In this document: one piece after another, positions 22,417 to 34,388 of the stretch
Numbering within the stretch: the first letter of the stretch is position 1
Layout: the number at the start of each line of letters is the position of its first letter
Assembly (NCBI RefSeq): GCF_000406105.1
Contig: NZ_CM001974.1
Location: forward strand, 3,288,056-3,352,055
Length of the DNA stretch: 64,000 nt
Origin: Dickeya chrysanthemi NCPPB 402
Lineage (GTDB): Bacteria > Pseudomonadota > Gammaproteobacteria > Enterobacterales > Enterobacteriaceae
Direction: 5' to 3'
The notes under the pieces: model-generated
What the model was told of the DNA's origin: nothing
Database searches by the model: none
What the model saw: the letters and a program-made list of their open reading frames with translations, nothing else
Translations under genes and position numbers: made by a program

Positions 22417-23160
22417 TTACGCCGGATTAGCAATATCGATGAATGTCACCTCAAAACCGTGTTGCGACGCCAGCCACTCGCCTAAGGCGCGGATACCGGC
22501 TCGCTCGGTCGCGTGATGCCCGGCGGCATAGAAATGCAACCCCATCTCACGGGCGGTATGAATGGTTTTCTCCGACACTTCGCCGGTGATGAAGGCGTCG
22601 ACGCCGAAGTCCGCCGCCTGGTCGATAAAACCTTGTCCGCCGCCGGTACACCAGGCAACGCGCCGGATCTGCGCAGGTGCGTTATCGCCGCAATGCAGCA
22701 CCGGTCGTTCCAGCACCGCCTCCAGCTTGCGGCGCAAATCGTCACCGCTGCAAGGCTGAGCCAGCTCGCCGTATGGCAACAGCGATTCAATTTCACCCAG
22801 TGTCCGAATGTCCAGCATCGCGGCCAGCCGGGCGTTGTTCCCCACGTCGGGATGAGCATCCAGCGGCAGGTGATAGCCATACAAATTGAGATCATTAACC
22901 AGCAGGGTTTTCAGACGCCGGCGTTTCATGCCGCGTACTACCGCAGGCTCGTTGCGCCAGAAATAGCCATGATGAACCAGCACGGCATCGGCCTGCTGCG
23001 CCACGGCGGCATCCAGCAATGCCTGACAAGCCGTCACGCCGGTAACGATGCGCCGAACCTCGCTGCGCCCTTCCACCTGTAACCCATTCGGGCCGTAATC
23101 CTGAAACGCCGCTACATTAAGAAAACCGTTAATCAGGCTTTCCAGTTCGGTATTACGCAT
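22417..23160 (-). CDS. ybgI: Nif3-like dinuclear metal centre protein YbgI
   Basis: YbgI is a hexameric toroidal NIF3-family protein with a di-metal site; its role is uncertain (radiation resistance or GTP cyclohydrolase-like activity have been proposed). The metal ligands are visible as VLVHHGYFW, LDAHPDVG and AGHHATERAG. The 247 residues match E. coli. It lies between phrB and pxpB, as in E. coli. Confidence 0.94.
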   Translation of the reverse strand: MRNTELESLINGFLNVAAFQDYGPNGLQVEGRSEVRRIVTGVTACQALLDAAVAQQADAVLVHHGYFWRNEPAVVRGMKRRRLKTLLVNDLNLYGYHLPLDAHPDVGNNARLAAMLDIRTLGEIESLLPYGELAQPCSGDDLRRKLEAVLERPVLHCGDNAPAQIRRVAWCTGGGQGFIDQAADFGVDAFITGEVSEKTIHTAREMGLHFYAAGHHATERAGIRALGEWLASQHGFEVTFIDIANPA

Positions 23161-23190
23161 AGCTTGTGCTCCTTGTATCTGTAGTGGCGA

Positions 23191-24621
<1,431 letters not shown>

Positions 24622-24676
24622 GAACCATCCTTAACGTACTACTGAAAACAAGAACCAACTGAAAACAAGCAATAAC

Positions 24677-25636
24677 TTAGTGGCCATAACGTAACCGCAA
24701 CGCCTCTGGATAAGGATCGAAATAGCGCTGCTGCGATAACCAGTCATCCGGGTATTCCGTCATGTAGTGGCGCAGCAACGTCAGCGGCGCCAGCAGTGGC
24801 TGCACCCCCTGACGGTAGCGCTCGATCAATTGCGCCAGCTCTTGTCGTTGCCCGGCCGTCAATTGACGGCGGAAGTACCCTTGCACATGCATCAGCACAT
24901 TGGTGTGATTGCGACGAGAAGCAGGACGCGACAGTAACCGCATCAAACGCAAGCGGTATTCCGCCGCAAATGCCTCCAGCGACGCCCACTGGTCCATCGC
25001 TGCAACAAACGGCCCCAGTTCGCGGTACGCCGGCTGTGAGTGCGCCAGCAATAACAACTTGTAGCGGCTATGGAAACGCATCAGTGCGCTACGGCTCAAT
25101 CCTTTTTCCCATAACTGATTGAATTCATGAAGTGCATAAACACGCGTAATAAAGTTCTCGCGCAATAGCGGATCCTGCAAGCGACCATCCTCTTCCACCG
25201 GTAGCCACGGTAAGGTTTGCTGTAGTTGCCGGGTAAACAACCCTACCCCGCTTTTACGCGCGTTATTCTGCCCGGCCTCATACACTTTGACGCGTTCCAT
25301 ACCGCAACTGGGTGATTTGGCACAGACGATGTAACCGCACAGATGTGCCAGTTGCGCCGTTCTGGCCGCAGAGAACGCCGCCATGTTTTCCGTTACATCC
25401 AGCCCGGAACCATTGCTGGCAAGCAAACGGATCTCCCCCGAATCCGACTTCACTAACCGCAACGCCGGACGCGGCACCGGTAAACCAATCGCCATCTCCG
25501 GGCAGACCGGTTCAAAATGGAAATAAGGCGCCAACTGCTCAACAGCGAAAACCAGCCGTTTATGTCCGCCATCAAAACGTACCGGATTGCCCAGCAGACA
25601 GGCACTAATACCAACGGAAATCAGCTCGACTGTCAT
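24677..25636 (-). CDS. DUF523-DUF1722 fusion protein (YbgA-type)
   Basis: The 319-residue protein has an N-terminal DUF523 domain (about 1-150, ISVGISACLLGNPVRFDGGHK and CAKSPSCGMERVKVY with conserved Cys) and a C-terminal DUF1722 domain (about 185-305, RFHSRYKLLLLAHSQPAYRELG). E. coli YbgA has only the DUF1722 half, so this is the long form. Proteins of this type have been connected with photolyase and with tRNA or thiouracil metabolism, but no role is assigned here. I chose the ATG at 25634-25636 because AAGGGG precedes it; an upstream ATG would add 12 residues. Confidence 0.85.
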   Translation of the reverse strand: MTVELISVGISACLLGNPVRFDGGHKRLVFAVEQLAPYFHFEPVCPEMAIGLPVPRPALRLVKSDSGEIRLLASNGSGLDVTENMAAFSAARTAQLAHLCGYIVCAKSPSCGMERVKVYEAGQNNARKSGVGLFTRQLQQTLPWLPVEEDGRLQDPLLRENFITRVYALHEFNQLWEKGLSRSALMRFHSRYKLLLLAHSQPAYRELGPFVAAMDQWASLEAFAAEYRLRLMRLLSRPASRRNHTNVLMHVQGYFRRQLTAGQRQELAQLIERYRQGVQPLLAPLTLLRHYMTEYPDDWLSQQRYFDPYPEALRLRYGH

Positions 25637-25809
25637 GATATCCCCTTGATTAAAAGAGAGTGCTATTGCCATAGCATAGCAGAGCGCACGATGACGCCGC
25701 AGAATACCGCAGTCAGATGATCAGCAAAAAACGGGGAACAGAGGACACGACGGCAACGGCGCAGAAAGGAATAACACCCGGCAAGCGACTTACCGGGACG
25801 GGGGGGAAA

Positions 25810-26016
25810 TCAGTAAAAATACCCGGCGGCATGTTCCGATTGTTCCAGCCACACCGGTTTATCGCTGGTCTTAAGCCAGATGCGATGCAGGTAGCTATAA
25901 AAGCGGGAACGGCCTCGCCAGAACAGCATAATCGGCAACGCCAGCGTGCCCACCACCACCACGGCAGTACGGCGCAGTACGATGCGATACCAAGGATAGA
26001 CAGCATAGGACATCAT
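25810..26016 (-). CDS. ybfA: Small membrane protein YbfA (DUF2517)
   Basis: A 68-residue protein of unknown function. The block [31 protein letters not shown] matches E. coli YbfA, and one hydrophobic helix (about 16-34) suggests membrane location. The start could be either of the two adjacent ATGs. It is divergent from kdpF, as in E. coli. A longer overlapping minus-strand frame (25713-26006) is a shadow. Confidence 0.88.
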   Translation of the reverse strand: MMSYAVYPWYRIVLRRTAVVVVGTLALPIMLFWRGRSRFYSYLHRIWLKTSDKPVWLEQSEHAAGYFY

Positions 26017-26412
26017 AATAACGCCTCCTGATGAAATGATTCTCTCTGGTTAAATCTTACACTCATCGGACCAGATGGCAACACAAAAAACGGCTGTTTT
26101 TTCATGGCCCTCAATAGGTTAATCAAAAGTTAAATTTTTGAGTTACGCAAGTTGCTTGCCGCAGCGTCACGCCGACCTCTTCGCAGCTCTGGCGTACCGG
26201 CCGACCGCTTCTCGTACTTTAACTGAGCTATCTTTCACCATTTTTATACTTTTTTTACGCCCGCTCCGTGGAAATTTGCACCTTCTTTTTCTCACTCTGC
26301 GTAGGCTGACTATCGCGGAAAGTCGTCCTTCCTGCGGCAAAGGGTTACGCGGTAGCGCCGCAGAGCAAGGCGATGACCGGATGATAGTGTCTCAACACCG
26401 TTGGAGGTGACT
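26017..26412 (+). promoter_or_regulatory. kdp promoter and leader region
   Basis: A 396-bp gap between ybfA and kdpF. It includes the KdpE operator (listed separately) and about 150 nt of leader before the kdpF GTG. Part of 26200-26390 is GC-richer with scattered short inverted repeats but has no clear gene. The plus-strand frame 26138-26410 reads across the KdpE operator and resembles nothing known. Confidence 0.6.
26243..26264 (+). promoter_or_regulatory. KdpE operator
   Basis: TTTATACTTTTTTTACGCCC is nearly identical to the T-rich KdpE-binding sequence of the E. coli kdpFABC promoter (TTTATACTTTTTTTACACC...), and lies 150-170 bp before kdpF. Confidence 0.8.
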
Positions 26413-26502
26413 GTGAATATTGGCCTGGTGGTAAGCGGTATGCTGGTAGTACTACTGCTGGTTTATCTTTTTTATGCATTGCTTAACGCGGAGGAATTCT
26501 GA
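26413..26502 (+). CDS. kdpF: K(+)-transporting ATPase small subunit KdpF
   Basis: A 29-residue single-helix peptide, (M)[19 protein letters not shown]..., that stabilises the KdpFABC complex. The GTG start is preceded by GGAGGTGA. Its TGA overlaps the kdpA ATG by 1 nt (TGATG). The length is the same as E. coli KdpF. Confidence 0.94.
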   Translation: MNIGLVVSGMLVVLLLVYLFYALLNAEEF

Positions 26503-28187
26503 TGCCCAGCGATGCTTTTTTACTCATCGTCAGCCTGTTCGCCTGCTTGCTGATGCTGGCGCAACCACTCGGTCAGTTTATAGCGCGACTGGTGGAGGGC
26601 GAAACCGGTGTCTTGCGTCGTTACGAACTGGGCGTAGCCCGGCTGTGTGGCTTTTCAACCCGTGAAATGGGATGGCAGCACTACACCATCGCGATTCTGC
26701 TGTTCAACCTGATGGGTATCGTGCTGCTGTTCCTGATGCTGATGTATCAGGATCGTTTACCGTTAAATCCTCAGCAGATGCCGGGGCTGTCCTGGCATCT
26801 GGCGCTCAACACGGCGATCAGTTTTGTGACCAACACCAACTGGCAGGCTTACAGCGGGGAGAATACGCTCAGTTATTTCAGCCAGATGGTAGGGCTAACG
26901 GTACAGAACTTCCTGTCCGCCGCCACCGGTATTGCCATCGCGTTCGTGCTGATGCGCGCCTTTGCCCGCCGCACCACCCATGAACTGGGCAACGTCTGGC
27001 TGGATCTGCTGCGCATCAATCTGTATTTACTGCTGCCGTTCTCGCTGTTGCTCAGCCTGTTCTTTATCAGTCAGGGCAGCATTCAGAACTTCCTGCCCTA
27101 CCAGCATATCACTACGCTGGAAGGTGCGTCGCAGGTGCTGCCGATGGGACCATTGGCCTCGCAGGAAGCAATTAAGATGCTCGGTACTAACGGCGGCGGC
27201 TTTTTCGGCGCCAACTCGGCGCACCCGTTCGAAAACCCGAATGCCCTGACCAACTTCGTGCAGATGCTGTCCATCCTGGTGATCCCGGCAGCGCTGTGTT
27301 TTGCCTTTGGCCGGGTGGTGAATGACCGTCGTCAGGGCCATACCCTGCTGTGGGCGATGTCGCTGATGCTGATCGCCGCCACAACAATCGTGATGTACGC
27401 CGAAGTGAGCGGTAACCCGCATCTGTTGTCGCTGGGCGCAGACAGTGCGCAAAACATGGAAGGTAAGGAATCTCGCTTCGGTGTCCTGACGTCGGCCTTT
27501 TTCGCCGCCATCACCACCGCCACGTCTTGCGGCGCGGTCAACGCCATGCACGATTCGTTTACTGCGCTGGGTGGCCTGATCCCGATGTGGCTGATACAGA
27601 TTGGCGAAGTGATCTTCGGCGGCGTAGGTTCCGGTTTCTACGGCATGCTGGTGTTCGTCTTGCTGACGGTATTTATCGCCGGGCTGATGATTGGCCGCAC
27701 CCCGGAATATCTCGGCAAGAAAATCGAAGCCTGGGAAATGAAGATGGCGGCGCTGGTCATTCTGATTACCCCGGCGCTGGTGCTGCTGGGCACTGCGCTG
27801 GCGCTCAGTACCGAAGCCGGTCGCGCCGGCATCCTGAATCCGGGTGCGCACGGCTTTAGCGAAGTGCTGTACGCCTACTCGTCCGCCGCCAATAACAACG
27901 GCAGCGCGTTCGGTGGTCTAACCGTCAACACCCCGTTCTACAACCTGACGCTGGGTATCGCCATGCTGTTGGGGCGTTTCTCGTCGCTGATCCCGGTGCT
28001 GGCGATCGCCGGTTCGCTGGCGGCGAAAAAACGCCAGCCGGAAACCAAAGGCTCGTTGTCTACCCGCGGCCCGCTGTTCATCGGCCTGCTGATCGCCATC
28101 ATTGCGCTGATTAGCGCGTTGAACTTTATCCCTGCCCTGGCACTCGGTCCCGTTGCCGAGCATTTACAGTCCAGTCTGGTTCACTGA
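26502..28187 (+). CDS. kdpA: K(+)-transporting ATPase potassium-binding subunit KdpA
   Basis: KdpA is the K+ channel-like subunit of the high-affinity Kdp pump, with four repeated M1PM2 units and selectivity-filter loops. The 561 residues include conserved filter segments such as [36 protein letters not shown] and [17 protein letters not shown]. It is the second gene of kdpFABC. Confidence 0.98.
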   Translation: MPSDAFLLIVSLFACLLMLAQPLGQFIARLVEGETGVLRRYELGVARLCGFSTREMGWQHYTIAILLFNLMGIVLLFLMLMYQDRLPLNPQQMPGLSWHLALNTAISFVTNTNWQAYSGENTLSYFSQMVGLTVQNFLSAATGIAIAFVLMRAFARRTTHELGNVWLDLLRINLYLLLPFSLLLSLFFISQGSIQNFLPYQHITTLEGASQVLPMGPLASQEAIKMLGTNGGGFFGANSAHPFENPNALTNFVQMLSILVIPAALCFAFGRVVNDRRQGHTLLWAMSLMLIAATTIVMYAEVSGNPHLLSLGADSAQNMEGKESRFGVLTSAFFAAITTATSCGAVNAMHDSFTALGGLIPMWLIQIGEVIFGGVGSGFYGMLVFVLLTVFIAGLMIGRTPEYLGKKIEAWEMKMAALVILITPALVLLGTALALSTEAGRAGILNPGAHGFSEVLYAYSSAANNNGSAFGGLTVNTPFYNLTLGIAMLLGRFSSLIPVLAIAGSLAAKKRQPETKGSLSTRGPLFIGLLIAIIALISALNFIPALALGPVAEHLQSSLVH

Positions 28188-28201
28188 GCCGGAGAAAGAA
28201 G

Positions 28202-30268
28202 ATGATTCGTAAACAGCAAACGCTTTTTGATTCCGCTCTGTTGCGTAATGCACTGGTGGATTCGGTAAAAAAACTCGACCCGCGCATCCAGTGGCGCAAC
28301 CCGGTGATGTTCGTAGTGTACATCGGCAGCCTGCTGACAACGGGTATCTGGCTGGCTATCGTCAGTGGGCAAACCGACGGCAGCGCCGGGTTCACCGGTG
28401 CCGTCGCGCTATGGCTGTGGGTAACGGTTCTATTCGCCAATGTCGCCGAAGCCCTGGCGGAAGGGCGCAGCAAAGCACAGGCAGAAGCCCTGAAAGGCGT
28501 GAAAAAAACCAGTTGGGCCAACAAGCTTGCCGCCCCGCATCATGACGCCGCCAGCCAGAAAGTACCGGCCGACAGCCTGCGCAAGGGCGACGTGGTGCGG
28601 GTATCCGCCGGCGAGATGATCCCCTGCGACGGCGAGGTGCTGGAAGGCGGCGCTTCGGTGGATGAAAGCGCCATCACCGGTGAATCCGCGCCGGTGATCC
28701 GTGAATCCGGCGGCGATTTCGCCTCGGTAACCGGCGGCACCCGCGTGCTGTCCGACTGGCTGGTCATCCAGTGCTCCGTCAACCCCGGCGAAACCTTTAT
28801 CGACCGCATGATTGCCATGGTGGAGAGCGCCAAACGCCGCAAAACGCCGAACGAGGTGGCGCTGACTATCCTACTGGTGGAACTGACCATCATTTTCCTG
28901 CTGGTGGTTGCCACACTGGCGCCGTTTTCCAGCTTCAGTGTAATGACCAACAACAGTGGTTCGGTCATTAGCATCACCGTTTTGGTGGCGCTGCTGGTGT
29001 GTCTGATCCCCACCACCATCGGTGGATTGCTATCCGCCATCGGTATCGCCGGTATGAGCCGTATGCTCGGTGCCAACGTTATCGCCACCAGTGGCCGTGC
29101 CGTTGAAGCCGCTGGCGACATTGACGTGCTGCTGCTGGACAAAACCGGCACTATCACGCTCGGTAACCGTCAGGCCTCCGCGTTTCTACCAGCACCGGGG
29201 ATTAGCGAACAGTCGCTGGCCGACGCCGCGCAACTGGCTTCGCTGGCTGACGAAACCCCGGAAGGCCGCAGCATCGTGGTGCTGGCCAAGCAGCGTTTTG
29301 GTTTGCGTGAACGCGCATTGCGGGATCTGGACGCCACCTTCGTGCCGTTCTCGGCGCAGACTCGCATGAGCGGCGTCAATATTCAGGGCCGCACTATCCG
29401 CAAAGGCGCGGTGGACGCGCTGCGCCGCTACATTGAAGCCAATCAGGGCCAGTTTCCGGCCGAGGTGGAAGACGCCGTCGCCAGCGTCGCGCGTCAGGGC
29501 GGCACTCCGCTGGTGGTGGCGGAGGGCAAGCGCGTACTGGGCGTGGTGGCATTGAAGGATATCGTCAAAGGCGGCATCAAGGAACGTTTTGCCGAACTGC
29601 GCAACATGGGTATCAAGACCGTCATGATCACCGGCGATAACCCGCTGACCGCCGCCGCCATCGCCGCCGAAGCGGGTGTAGATGATTTTCTGTCGGAAGC
29701 CACGCCGGAAGCCAAGCTGGCGCTGATTCGCCAGTATCAGGCGGAAGGCCGCATGGTGGCGATGACCGGCGACGGCACCAACGACGCCCCGGCGCTGGCG
29801 CAGGCCGACGTGGCGGTGGCGATGAACTCTGGTACTCAGGCGGCTAAAGAAGCAGGCAACATGGTGGATCTGGATTCCAACCCCACCAAACTTATCGAAG
29901 TGGTGCATATCGGCAAACAGATGCTGATGACCCGCGGTTCGCTCACCACCTTTAGTATCGCCAACGATGTGGCCAAGTATTTCGCCATCATTCCGGCCGC
30001 GTTCGCTGCAACTTACCCGCAGTTAAACGCGCTGAACGTGATGCACCTGCACTCCCCTGCCTCGGCGATGCTGTCGGCGGTGATCTTCAACGCGCTGATT
30101 ATCGTGTTCCTGATCCCACTGGCGCTGAAGGGCATCAGCTACAAACCCATGAGTGCCGCCGCGCTCCTGAGTCGCAATTTGTGGATTTACGGGCTGGGCG
30201 GTCTGCTGGTGCCGTTCGTCGGCATCAAGCTGATCGATGTGTTCCTCACCATCACCGGACTGGCGTAA
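28202..30268 (+). CDS. kdpB: K(+)-transporting ATPase ATP-binding subunit KdpB
   Basis: KdpB is the P-type ATPase subunit. The phosphorylated Asp313 lies in [12 protein letters not shown], the TGES actuator loop (AITGESAPV) carries the inhibitory serine, and the [21 protein letters not shown] hinge motif follows. Its 688 residues and seven transmembrane helices fit the family. It lies 14 bp after kdpA. Confidence 0.98.
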   Translation: MIRKQQTLFDSALLRNALVDSVKKLDPRIQWRNPVMFVVYIGSLLTTGIWLAIVSGQTDGSAGFTGAVALWLWVTVLFANVAEALAEGRSKAQAEALKGVKKTSWANKLAAPHHDAASQKVPADSLRKGDVVRVSAGEMIPCDGEVLEGGASVDESAITGESAPVIRESGGDFASVTGGTRVLSDWLVIQCSVNPGETFIDRMIAMVESAKRRKTPNEVALTILLVELTIIFLLVVATLAPFSSFSVMTNNSGSVISITVLVALLVCLIPTTIGGLLSAIGIAGMSRMLGANVIATSGRAVEAAGDIDVLLLDKTGTITLGNRQASAFLPAPGISEQSLADAAQLASLADETPEGRSIVVLAKQRFGLRERALRDLDATFVPFSAQTRMSGVNIQGRTIRKGAVDALRRYIEANQGQFPAEVEDAVASVARQGGTPLVVAEGKRVLGVVALKDIVKGGIKERFAELRNMGIKTVMITGDNPLTAAAIAAEAGVDDFLSEATPEAKLALIRQYQAEGRMVAMTGDGTNDAPALAQADVAVAMNSGTQAAKEAGNMVDLDSNPTKLIEVVHIGKQMLMTRGSLTTFSIANDVAKYFAIIPAAFAATYPQLNALNVMHLHSPASAMLSAVIFNALIIVFLIPLALKGISYKPMSAAALLSRNLWIYGLGGLLVPFVGIKLIDVFLTITGLA

Positions 30269-30283
30269 CCGAAGGTAATCATT

Positions 30284-30859
30284 ATGAATTATATCCGTTC
30301 TTCCCTGGTGTTATTGCTGCTGATGACACTGATCACCGGTGTGGGTTATCCGTTACTGGTCACCGTGCTGGGGCAGTCGCTGTTCCCGGCGCAGGCCAAC
30401 GGTTCCCTGCTCTACCGGCAAGGCAAACCGGTCGGTTCGTCGCTGATTGGGCAAGCCTTCAGCCGTGACGGATACTTCCAGGGTCGCCCGTCCGCCACGT
30501 CGGACAGCGCCTATAACACGATGGCGTCCGGCGGCAGCAACCTGGCGGTCAGCAACCCGGCGCTGGACAAGGCCGTCAGCCAAAACGTGACCGCCTGGCA
30601 CCAACGCCGCGGCGACAGCGCGCCGGTGCCGGTGGAACTGGTCACCGCATCGGCCAGCGGCCTTGATCCGCATATCTCGGTACAAGCGGCACGCTATCAG
30701 GCCGGACTGGTCGCCAAAGCCCGCGGTTTGTCGCAGGATCAGGTGGATCAATTAATCAATAGCCATACTGATACGCCAATGCCCGCATTTATCGGTGCGC
30801 CGATAGTGAATGTCGTAGAATTGAATATGGCGCTGGATAAGCTTAAACCGCTTCCCTGA
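30284..30859 (+). CDS. kdpC: K(+)-transporting ATPase subunit KdpC
   Basis: KdpC has one N-terminal transmembrane helix (about 8-30) and a periplasmic domain. The 191 residues include GSSLIGQAFSRDGYFQGRPSATS, DPHISVQAARYQ and the C-terminal IVNVVELNMALDKL. It is 15 bp after kdpB. Confidence 0.97.
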   Translation: MNYIRSSLVLLLLMTLITGVGYPLLVTVLGQSLFPAQANGSLLYRQGKPVGSSLIGQAFSRDGYFQGRPSATSDSAYNTMASGGSNLAVSNPALDKAVSQNVTAWHQRRGDSAPVPVELVTASASGLDPHISVQAARYQAGLVAKARGLSQDQVDQLINSHTDTPMPAFIGAPIVNVVELNMALDKLKPLP

Positions 30860-30887
30860 TTAAGGAACCACTCTGCGAGGAACAGAA

Positions 30888-33617
30888 ATGACTGACGAGG
30901 AACAGCGTCGACCCGACCCGGACAGCCTGCTGAGTCAGATTGAGGAACAGCCGCGCGGCAAACTGAAAATCTTCTTCGGCGCCTGCGCCGGCGTCGGCAA
31001 GACCTACGCCATGCTGCAGGAAGCGCAGCGTCTGAAGGCTCAGGGGCTGGATGTGCTGGTCGGGGTGGTGGAAACTCACGGGCGCAGCGAAACCGCTGCG
31101 CTGGTAGAGGGGCTGCCGCATTTGTCGATGAAAAAAATCAGCCATTATGACCGTCATCATCATGAATTCGATCTGGACGCGGCGCTGGCGCGCTGCCCGG
31201 CGCTGATCCTGATCGACGAACTGGCGCACAGCAATATTCGCGGTTCCCGCCATCCTAAACGCTGGCAGGACGTACAAGAGTTGCTGGACGCCGGTATCGA
31301 TGTGTTTACCACCGTTAACGTGCAGCATCTGGAAAGCCTGAACGACATCGTTGGCGGCGTCACCGGCATTCGGGTGCGGGAAACCGTCCCCGATCCGATT
31401 TTTGACGATGCCAATGAAGTGGTGCTGGTAGACCTGCCGCCTGACGACCTGCGCCAGCGTCTCAACGAAGGCAAAGTCTACCTGCCGATGCAGGCGGAAC
31501 GCGCCATCGAAAACTTCTTTCGCAAAGGCAACCTGCTGGCCCTGCGCGAACTGGCGCTCCGGCGTATGGCCGATCGGGTGGATGATCAAATGCGGGCGAT
31601 GCGCGCCAGTCAAGGGCGTGAGCGAGTCTGGCATACCCGTGATGCCATCCTGTTGTGCATCGGCCGCGGCGCAGGCAACGAAAAGCTGGTGCGCACCGCC
31701 GCTCGTCTGGCCGCACGACTGGGCAGTATCTGGCACGCGATTTACGTCGAGACGCCGCGCCTGCATCGCCTGCCGGAAGGCGAACGGCGGGCGATTCTGC
31801 GCGCGCTGAAACTGGCGCAGGATCTGGGGGCGGAGACCGCCACCCTTTCCGATCCATCGGTAGAACGTGCGGTACTGCGCTACGCCCGCGATCATAATCT
31901 CGGCAAGATTGTTATTGGCCGTCACACCGAGCAAAAACTCGGCTGGTGGCGCCGCACCCGCTTTGCGGAGAAACTCGGAAAATTAGGGCCAGACCTCGAT
32001 CTGGTCGTCGTTTCAGTACAAGACGACGCCACGCCGCCACCGCCTAAAACACCGGACGCCCGCGCAATAACCGACAAATGGCGACTACAGTTCTACGGCG
32101 GCGGCGTTGCCGTACTACTCTGCATGTTGATTACGCTACTGGCGCTGTGGTCGCCGTTTTCCATGCTGGAACCGGTCAACCTGGTGATGCTTTATCTGCT
32201 GGCCGTAGTGATCATCGCGCTGTTTTATGGTCGCTGGCCGTCGGTATTCGCCGCCGTCATCAACGTCGCCAGCTTTGATCTGTTTTTTGTGGTGCCGAAA
32301 GGCACCTTCGCCGTTGCCGATGCACAGTATCTGGTCACGTTTGCGGTGATGCTGACCATCGGGATTCTGGTGGGAAATCTGACTGCGGGGGTACGTTATC
32401 AGGCGCGCGTCGCCCGCTACCGCGAGCAGCGGGTAAGGCATCTGTACGAAATGTCCAAGGCGCTCAACCGCAGCCTGTCGGTAGAGGATATTGCCAAAGC
32501 CAGCCATCATTTTCTGCGTTCAACCTTTCAGGCCAAGATCGCCATTTTGCTGGCCGAACCGGTCTCCTCCCCTATGGCGGAGCTACAACAGGTCGCGCTC
32601 GATGAGCCAGAGCAACTGATCGTCGACCGGGCTATCGCCCGCTGGAGTTACGATCACGCCGCCCCCGCCGGGGCCGGTACGTCCACGCTGCCGGGCGTTC
32701 CTTATCAATTGTTGCCGCTGGCGACACCACAAACGACGTTCGGCATTATCGCCGTCGAGCCGAGTAACGTGCGCCAGTTGATGATTCCGGAGCAGCAACG
32801 CATGTTGGAAACCTTCACCGTCCTGATCACCAACGCGCTGGAACGCCTGCACCTGGTCCATAGCGCCGAAAATGCGCGTCTGGACGCCGAACGCGAGCAA
32901 CTGCGCAACTCGCTGCTGGCGGCGTTGTCCCATGATTTACGTACTCCACTGACCGTGTTGTTCGGTCAGGCGGAAATTCTGACGCTCAACCTGGCCTCCG
33001 AAGGCTCGCCTTATGCGCCGCAGGCCAGCCAGATTCGCCAGCACATTCTCAGTACGACGCGACTGGTCAATAACTTACTGGATATGGCGCGTATCCAGTC
33101 CGACGGCTTTAGTCTGCGCAAAGAGTGGCAAACGCTGGAAGAGTTAATCGGCAGCGCATTACGACAGTTGGAAAACTCACTGGCAAGCAATACTATTCAA
33201 TTACGGCTGCCGCAGGACATGCTGCTGGTGTACTGCGACGCCAGCCTGATCGAACGGGTGTTGATCAACCTGCTGGAAAACGCCATCAAATACGCTGGCG
33301 AGCAGGCGACTATTATTGTTTCCGCCAGCCGGGTATCCTCATCGGTTGCCGGTGACCTGCTGGAAGTGCAGGTTCAGGATAACGGCCCCGGCATCCCCGC
33401 AGGTCAGGAAAAAATGATTTTTGACAAGTTTGCCCGCGGGCACAAAGAGTCTTCCATTCCCGGCGTTGGGCTGGGATTGGCCATCTGCCGGGCGATTGTA
33501 GAGATTCACGGCGGACGAATCTGGGCTACCCACGCGGATGAAGGCGGTGCGGTGTTCCACTTTACTTTGCCGCTGGTTGCGCCACCGGCGCTCGAACCTG
33601 AAGAGATGGAGTCCTGA
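30888..33617 (+). CDS. kdpD: Sensor histidine kinase KdpD
   Basis: KdpD senses low K+ or high osmolarity and phosphorylates KdpE. The 909-residue protein has an N-terminal KdpD domain (Walker A GACAGVGKT, residues 31-39), a universal stress protein domain (about 250-370), four transmembrane helices (about 400-495), a GAF-like region, a HisKA domain with phospho-accepting His682 (ALSHDLRTPLTVL) and an ATPase domain (GVGLGLAICRAIVEIHGG). The stop overlaps the proposed kdpE start by 4 nt (CTGA). Confidence 0.97.
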   Translation: MTDEEQRRPDPDSLLSQIEEQPRGKLKIFFGACAGVGKTYAMLQEAQRLKAQGLDVLVGVVETHGRSETAALVEGLPHLSMKKISHYDRHHHEFDLDAALARCPALILIDELAHSNIRGSRHPKRWQDVQELLDAGIDVFTTVNVQHLESLNDIVGGVTGIRVRETVPDPIFDDANEVVLVDLPPDDLRQRLNEGKVYLPMQAERAIENFFRKGNLLALRELALRRMADRVDDQMRAMRASQGRERVWHTRDAILLCIGRGAGNEKLVRTAARLAARLGSIWHAIYVETPRLHRLPEGERRAILRALKLAQDLGAETATLSDPSVERAVLRYARDHNLGKIVIGRHTEQKLGWWRRTRFAEKLGKLGPDLDLVVVSVQDDATPPPPKTPDARAITDKWRLQFYGGGVAVLLCMLITLLALWSPFSMLEPVNLVMLYLLAVVIIALFYGRWPSVFAAVINVASFDLFFVVPKGTFAVADAQYLVTFAVMLTIGILVGNLTAGVRYQARVARYREQRVRHLYEMSKALNRSLSVEDIAKASHHFLRSTFQAKIAILLAEPVSSPMAELQQVALDEPEQLIVDRAIARWSYDHAAPAGAGTSTLPGVPYQLLPLATPQTTFGIIAVEPSNVRQLMIPEQQRMLETFTVLITNALERLHLVHSAENARLDAEREQLRNSLLAALSHDLRTPLTVLFGQAEILTLNLASEGSPYAPQASQIRQHILSTTRLVNNLLDMARIQSDGFSLRKEWQTLEELIGSALRQLENSLASNTIQLRLPQDMLLVYCDASLIERVLINLLENAIKYAGEQATIIVSASRVSSSVAGDLLEVQVQDNGPGIPAGQEKMIFDKFARGHKESSIPGVGLGLAICRAIVEIHGGRIWATHADEGGAVFHFTLPLVAPPALEPEEMES

Positions 33618-34303
33618 CCCTGCTACAGACCAACATTCTGATCGTAGAAGATGAAAAAGAGATCCGGCGTTTTGTCCGTAACGCGCTGGAGGGCGAAGGC
33701 TGCCGCGTATTTGAAGCTGAAACGCTGCAACGAGGATTGATAGAAGCGGCGACCCGCAAACCGGATCTCATTATTCTTGATTTGGGTCTGCCCGATGGTG
33801 ACGGCATTGATTACATCCGCGATCTGCGGCAGTGGAGCGCTATTCCGGTTATCGTGTTGTCCGCCCGTACCGACGAACAGGATAAGATCGACGCGCTGGA
33901 TGCCGGTGCCGAGGATTATCTTACCAAGCCGTTCGGCATTGGCGAATTGCTGGCGCGGGCACGGGTGGCGCTACGCCGCGTGAGCGCATCGCAGCAGGAA
34001 ACCCCGCTGATTACCTTTTCAAACGTCACCGTGGATTTGATTAATCGCCAGGTGATACGCAACCAGCAGGAGTTGCATCTGACGCCGATCGAATTCCGGC
34101 TCCTGTCCACCCTGCTCGCTAGCCCCGGCAAGGTTCTGACGCAGCGTCAATTGCTCAATCAGGTCTGGGGCCCCAACGCAGTGGAACACAGCCATTATCT
34201 GCGTATTTATATGGGGCATTTGCGCCAGAAACTGGAAGACGATCCCGCCCGCCCGCGCCACTTTTTGACTGAAACGGCCATCGGCTACCGCTTTATGCCC
34301 TAG
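33614..34303 (+). CDS. kdpE: Two-component response regulator KdpE
   Basis: KdpE activates kdpFABC when phosphorylated by KdpD. It has a receiver domain with Asp56 (PDLIILDLGLPDG) and an OmpR/PhoB winged helix (TPIEFRLLSTLL...NAVEHSHYLRIYMGHLRQKLE). The frame is open back to 33602 but has no ATG, GTG or TTG before the conserved TNILIVEDE start of the receiver fold. The best start is CTG at 33614, which overlaps the kdpD stop as CTGA and has GGAG 3 nt upstream, giving 229 residues (E. coli 225). The first in-frame ATG (33737) would delete most of the receiver core. Confidence 0.9.
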   Translation: MTLLQTNILIVEDEKEIRRFVRNALEGEGCRVFEAETLQRGLIEAATRKPDLIILDLGLPDGDGIDYIRDLRQWSAIPVIVLSARTDEQDKIDALDAGAEDYLTKPFGIGELLARARVALRRVSASQQETPLITFSNVTVDLINRQVIRNQQELHLTPIEFRLLSTLLASPGKVLTQRQLLNQVWGPNAVEHSHYLRIYMGHLRQKLEDDPARPRHFLTETAIGYRFMP

Positions 34304-34388
34304 GCGCGCACTCGCCTTCACGCCTGACGCTGGCGCCCTGCCCGTGTCAGGCGTAGCATCCTGATTTTTACCCACGAGAAAAATATCA

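Noticed and set aside
25713..26006. Alternative 97-codon minus-strand frame over ybfA
   Set aside because: The 68-residue frame at 25810-26016 matches the YbfA family; the longer one is Trp/Arg-rich and matches nothing.
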